A stretch of 23,683 nt of DNA from Nephromyces sp. MM_2019. Its lineage: Eukaryota > Apicomplexa > Aconoidasida > Nephromycida. The stretch covers positions 1 to 23,683 of the forward strand of contig JADHZB010000678.1 in assembly GCA_015657535.1 (NCBI GenBank), written 5' to 3'. Shown in pieces: positions 18,645 to 23,683 of this stretch. The notes beneath the pieces were generated by a model. The model worked only from the letters and a program-made list of their open reading frames with translations, did not search any database and was not told the origin of the DNA. Within the stretch, counting starts at the first letter, position 1; every line of letters starts with the position of its first letter. Position numbers and translations under genes: made by a program.

Positions 18645-20904
18645 AATAATAAAAAGTTGGGAGCTTTTTCTCTCAAATCTAATTTAGGCGTTAGTTATAA
18701 ATACTTGATTGCATAATGAAATTCACGATAATATTTATAATAACATTTATTTATATATCTTATTTTTAACGACAATAATATACAATATACGATATTAGAT
18801 GAAACAAGAATACGATAAAAAATATGTATATTATAATGTTTTATTAGCTACATACTCTTACTGATTATAATATATATAATTCAACAAAAAGAAAATTGCT
18901 ATTGTTTTGCTTGTGTTCATTATTTACACTATTACTTTAACTATCGTGATTTTTTTGGACAGTTAAGATTTGAAATTTGAATAAATCAAAAACAATGTAT
19001 ATCGCCTAAAGTTAAAAGTTCAATCAAATTTAATTTTGCAATCTTCAAATAATCTTGAAAATCTATAAATTACAAGATAAACAGTCATTTGAGATCTAAC
19101 TGACAAGTTTCCAATATTCAGGGTTAAAGATAATTTTATCATAACTAAGGGTGGAAATTAATAAAACTAAAATATTGCTTTTAAGCTTATTTTATTAATG
19201 AAACTTTTATTGTAGCACATGATAAGTATCTTGTTCATATTATATATTATCCAAAAGAAATATCAGTAATTATTGTAATATTCTTATCACATACTATTAA
19301 TACAAATTTACTCTAATGTGATGCATCATCTTAGATTATATTTATTATTAATAATAAATCAACAGCCCAATATAAAACTCATGGCAAATTACAATACCAT
19401 GATGATATTATTACTAGTGATAATTACAAATTTAACATGAATTTTACATACACATAAAACTATTACATTATTCCTAATAATAGAATCTTATACCAAACAA
19501 GTTTAATGTAAAGTCAATTGTTTTATTTTAATAACCTAACCAATCACAGTGCTTACAAATTTAGCTTAAAATGACAAGTTCAATATACAAAAGCTTTAGT
19601 AATCATCGTTCATAATCTTTACGAGTTTAATATAAAATTATATATAATAATATCTTTACTATTTATAATTCTTGCAAATTTATTATTAAATAATGTGGTA
19701 TATTATAACAATAGGCGTATTATGCATATCTACAATTCATACAATTTTAGTGTAAAATCAATTGTTGTATATATTAGCTTTGCCATTTATACGAATTTAA
19801 CGTATAATTCTAATTTTTTATCTATATTAAGGTATACTGGATATATTGTTTTTCATGAATATTTGTTGCTTACAAAAAAAAATATTTTTTCAAAGTAAAT
19901 GTACCTACAGTAAATAAATAAATTATACTCTGACTTACTTTTTTGCATCTATTCAGTCTATGTTTTCTATAATGTTAAATACTATATATAATAACAAGTC
20001 ATGATAGCTACTTGATAACTTTTTATTTTAATAATAAATATAAAAACAACAAGTCATGGGAGGTGAAAAAAAAAAATTTACATTGAAATAACTCAAATTA
20101 AATTTCTCGAAAATTGCTATGTTTTTTCCGTTTGGATAACTAAGCTAATTAAATTTGATAAGGATAATTAGTTCTTTTTGTTTTTTTTTTTTGGTTTTTT
20201 TTTGTCCACATCATTTCGTTTATCATATATTATTATTTTTATACTTTTAAACTTATAGAAATATAAAAATTACATTACAAAACTTACCAAAACATTAAAA
20301 TTATTAACAACTAAAACTAAAATTTAAACCGGGAACCTAAATGAAGCACTGTTGTTTGATTCAAAAACACAAACAGGCTTAACTTTAGATTTTTTTTTCT
20401 GGTAATCAAACCCTTAATCAATAAGTTATTATAATAATTGAGTAATGTATCATAATAAGCATCAATATATTATCAAAAACTGAAGAAACAAAGGTAGATA
20501 CCTCTAGAAAGGAATAAGTCCCTAAATATGAAGATTTCTTTAAAAGAATAATTAATGGAAGGGCATAAAAATGAAAGAGATACATATCCGTTTGGAACAG
20601 AAAAATAATTTATAAGCTCCCATTTATTCCAGGATTCTCGCAAATGTAACTTTATTTTTATCACTTCTTAATTATCTTGATTAATATCAAATCATATTAT
20701 ATTCAGATTGAAACTCAATTGATCATTGAACATTTTAAAATTATCATACTATGACTACAATTTAGAAAATTCCAAAGAATCTTAAATGGGATTATACCCA
20801 AACTTTACAAGTTAAGGGTTTTTTGGTCTCTGTTATATCTTGCACCGTGAAATATAATAATTTAAAAACATAACATCTTTTCTAAATAGTAAGTACCATC
20901 ACAA
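18645..20904. other. 2.3-kb AT-rich non-coding region
   Basis: No coding sequence is supported. The short open frames at 19695-19898 (+) and 20473-20664 (-) have no start context or fold. The region contains a degenerate repeat (19302-19820), T/G homopolymer runs at about 20170-20205, and the promoter of the RRM gene. It is strikingly free of CA/TG arrays. Confidence 0.65.
19302..19820 (+). repeat. Degenerate array of about eight units, spacing about 52-123 bp
   Basis: A word close to ACAAATTTARYRTAAAAT recurs at about 19302, 19426, 19497, 19555, 19621, 19672, 19741 and 19790. In two copies (19497, 19741) it continues as TCAATTGTT. From the second copy on, spacing is about 50-75 bases. Copies differ by several substitutions, so this is an old array and the call is by eye. 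Confidence 0.5.
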
Positions 20905-22178
20905 ATGGAATGTGCGCAACCAGCATTGCAATTACTACTACTTGGACTACCTGTAGGCCAAGAACATGACTATGCTGAGCAATTGAGGAACTCATTTGAG
21001 AAAGGTGTTATCATGGGATACAAGCCTTATTACCAAAGAACTGCTATATTATTTGTACAAGGTTTTGAAGAAGCAATATTAGTTATGAAAACTCTAATGA
21101 AAGAAAATTCAAAATTCGAAGGTATTTACGCAACACTGAAACCACAAGAAATAATTAGATTGAAAAAAAATTCAGCACTATTTTCTTACAAAACACTAGA
21201 GAAGGAAAATAATATAGCCAAGACACCTATAAAAAAAAATTTCTTTGAAGAATTTGAAACTAAGACAGTATTACCTAAGAAACCAATCCAAGAAGAAAAA
21301 AATGAAAAACCTGATAACCATATTAAGGTCTTTGTTGGTTGTTTACCAAAGGGTGCTACAGATGAAATGGTTAAGGAAGTCTTTGATAAATATGGAGAAG
21401 TCACAGAAGCACATGTTTTACGTGATAACAATGGACAAACCAAATATTCTGCATTTGTCTATTACACTGAAACATCTATGGCATTAGATGCAATTAGTAA
21501 TCTAAATAAACAATATATTATGCCTGAAGGTACACGTCCTATAGAAGTTAGATTAGCTGAAAAACGTTGTTTCCGTGTACCAAAATCTAAAGATATAGCT
21601 ACAACAAAAGATAACAATGTACGTAAAACAAATATAGAAAATTATGATTTACAACAAATTGAATCTCAACCAAATTATCCACTAATTTGCGGTAAGTTTA
21701 TATATATATATAATATAATATAATTATCAATTTTCAATTTATATATAGATATAAATTATATGAATGAATTTATGACTAAAATTACAAAATAATATATATT
21801 TCAATTATACATCCAAGTATATACTTATAATATTATATTATTAAACTTATAAACACATGATATTATTAGAATTATAAACATATTATATTATTAGAATTAT
21901 AAACATATTATATTATTAGACCTATAAACACATGATATTATTAGACCTATAAACACAATATATAATTATATATATATAATAATATAAATTATATTTTTAT
22001 AACAAAATACATAAAAATTTCTCCTATTTTTTCAGAGAGCAAGATAATGGATTATCCTAAATTTCCTAACAAATTAACTAACTCAACGTATGTTTATCCT
22101 AACAAAAAAGAAGAATTACTACATATGTTAAGGTTTCACTCAATGTGTAGAATTCAACAACAACCATATTATGAATAA
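20905..22178 (+). CDS. RNA-binding protein with a CELF/FCA-like RRM, two exons
   Basis: Exon 1 is 20905-21691 and exon 2 is 22036-22178, joined in phase 1 through GAG (Glu263), giving 309 residues and TAA. Donor GTAAGT and acceptor TTTTTTCAG are textbook. An in-frame TAA lies 15 bases before the ATG. The RRM covers about 138-219: RNP2 is VFVGCL (142-147), RNP1 is KYSAFVYY (180-187), and it ends MPEGTRPIEVRLAEK, the style of CELF/Bruno and plant FCA domains. Residues about 8-80 (LQLLLLGLPV, YYQRTAILFV) have the size and spacing of a degenerate RRM lacking normal RNP residues. A Lys/Glu-rich linker joins them. The exon 2 tail (KKEELLHMLRFHSMCRIQQQ) is short. The role is probably mRNA processing, stability or translation; the target is unknown. 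Confidence 0.9.
21692..22035 (+). other. Intron of the RRM gene with a 25-bp repeat
   Basis: This 344-bp intron has the GTAAGT donor and TTTTTTCAG acceptor. It is AT-rich with no TG/CA arrays, unlike introns in the left half. It contains the exact 25-bp array listed next. Confidence 0.93.
21835..21957 (+). repeat. 25-bp tandem repeat x5 in the RRM intron
   Basis: TATAAACA recurs with its TAAAC at 21850, 21875, 21900, 21925 and 21950, an exact 25-bp period. Between copies stands TATTATATTATTAGAAT or the variant CATGATATTATTAGACC. Two subtypes alternate. Confidence 0.93.
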
Positions 22179-23411
22179 TATATTATATCATTTTGACTTT
22201 GAAAGACCATATAAAAATTTTGGAAATTACTTTTTATCAAAGGTAATAACAATATTATATTAATTTCTAAATTGTAAATCTTAAGGTATATAAACAATTT
22301 AAACAACATATATTATCAAAAAGGGTACTTACAAACAATACAAACAAAATCTTTTGTTTTTTATTTTAATTATTATCATTATAATTAATTATTTTAGATA
22401 AATATTAAGATTGATAATTCCAATGTAACTTATTATTTTTGAGGTAAAACTAATAACATATAGAAATGTTTACTTTTGTTCTTATTAATATATATATAAT
22501 ATTAATAAGAACCCATAGACAAAAAATATATATATATATTTATATTATCACACACATATATATATATATAATTGTATACTATTTTCTATTTTGAAATAGA
22601 ATATATACCATATAGTTTATTGTAATTGTGAAATATTTATATAGAGCTTAGATATATCTATAATAAATATAATTCAACAATAATTTAATTATCCAAAGTA
22701 TATAATAATTAAATAATAAATTTTACACATTTTTATTAAATAAAATGATTATTATATTATAGTATGTAATCAACACAAGTTTATTAAAACAAATTTAAAT
22801 TTTGAAATTTTGATTTTTTTTTTTTTTTTTTTTAATTTTTTATCAAAAACATAATATTAATAACAACATATAATTTAAGTTATTATTATATCCTTTATAA
22901 TTATAAATTTGATATATATACACACTATGTAACAAAAAAAGAGTATACACATACTATTTTATTATATATGTTGATGTATGTGTGTACGTATTTATTATAT
23001 ATATGTTGGTGTGTTAATATGTATGTGTATATATAAGTTGGTGCGTATGTCTATTTGTTGATATATATAGTGGTGTGTGTATGGGGTGGGAAGAGATATA
23101 TATGTTGGTCTGAGTGTGTGGATATATACAAGTTGATGTTTGTGTTATGTGTATTTATTGAGTAATTGATATATGAAAGCTTTATATATTGTGGTTTACA
23201 CACTTCTTATTATATCGTTTGTAATTTATTAGAAATTATTTCATTATTAGATTATAATTTAGTTGAATTATGTATAAACAATTGTTAAATTATATGATAT
23301 GAAGTTTCATATAGATACACATATATTTATATATAGTCATCTACACATTATACATATGCAACTGTCTAAATATATATGAACAAAACATACATATACATAT
23401 GCATCACACAT

Positions 23412-23468
<57 letters not shown>

Positions 23469-23683
23469 GACAAACATATGTATATATATATATATACTTA
23501 TATCAAAAAATTTTATACTTGGAAATACATATATAAAATCTTAAAAATATATTTAGAAGAATATATAGATGTGTGTATATATTTTTTAGAAAACATGTGT
23601 GTTGGATGATTGAGTTTTAACTTTTATTAATGGATGATAATTTTTTTTGTTTTTGGTAAAATATTAATATAATAAATATATAT
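22179..23683. other. Right flank, AT-rich, non-coding, ending in microsatellites
   Basis: Nothing coding is supported. It contains a perfect inverted repeat (22478-22512), a T-run of about 20 (22814-22833), TG-rich DNA at 22975-23150, and CA/TA microsatellite at 23400-23500. The short frame 23376-23609 is repeat translation. Confidence 0.65.
22478..22512. repeat. Perfect 14-bp inverted repeat with 7-base loop
   Basis: Arms GTTCTTATTAATAT and ATATTAATAAGAAC are exact reverse complements around ATATATA. The structure lies 300 bases after the RRM gene stop. Confidence 0.8.

Noticed and set aside
19695..19898. 67-codon frame in the AT-rich spacer
   Set aside because: It overlaps the degenerate repeat array and shows no protein-like pattern.
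1..23683. tRNA or rRNA genes
   Set aside because: I looked for tRNA T-arm words (GGTTCRANYCC) and G+C-rich rRNA stretches on both strands and saw none; a covariance-model scan would be decisive.

Overview
The window looks like nuclear DNA of an AT-rich, intron-bearing unicellular eukaryote. An apicomplexan, most likely a piroplasm of the Theileria type, is my best guess. The evidence is a very low G+C content, standard stop codons, compact spliced genes, an Apicomplexa-type 58-residue eS30 with no ubiquitin-like leader, and long polar proteins rich in Asn, Ser and Thr. The assignment is an inference; no marker names the genus.

Layout, left to right. 1-1232: AT/CA/TG-rich sequence with no gene I can support. 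1233-4815 (+): a six-exon cation diffusion facilitator of the Mn-type (MTP8-11-like), with DxxxD motifs in TM2 and TM5. 4816-5648: tail-to-tail spacer with repeats. 7772-5649 (-): a two-exon cyclin-L-like gene whose two cyclin repeats are each interrupted by about 130 residues of His-Thr-rich sequence. 7773-9132: divergent intergenic region. 9133-10261 (+): ribosomal protein eS30, with a four-base first coding exon (ATGG) and a 952-bp intron made largely of tandem repeats. 10262-13151: repeat-rich intergenic DNA. 13152-16235 (+): a 1027-residue Pro-rich, coiled-coil and Asn/Gln-rich protein. 17244-18644 (+): a 466-residue protein of unknown function. 18645-20904: AT-rich non-coding DNA with a degenerate repeat of about 60 bp. 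20905-22178 (+): a two-exon RRM protein resembling CELF/FCA. 22179-23683: non-coding AT-rich DNA ending in CA/TG/TA microsatellite.

The most striking property is the CA/TG dinucleotide. In the left 13 kb the sense strand of exons and 5' flanks carries (CA)n, read as His-Thr, while intron ends and many whole introns carry (TG)n. Most donors there read GTATGTGTG, and most CDF acceptors are preceded by TGTG or TGTGTAG. The pattern switches strand with the gene. Several long open frames (poly Cys-Val, Thr-Tyr-Ile, Thr-His) are shadows of these introns and repeats. From 13 to about 22.5 kb CA/TG arrays are nearly absent, and they return at the right edge.

The genes do not form an operon. A cyclin-L-like protein and a CELF-like RRM protein would both be expected to act in mRNA processing, and CELF proteins bind GU-rich RNA. 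A link to the UG-rich introns here is a hypothesis only.
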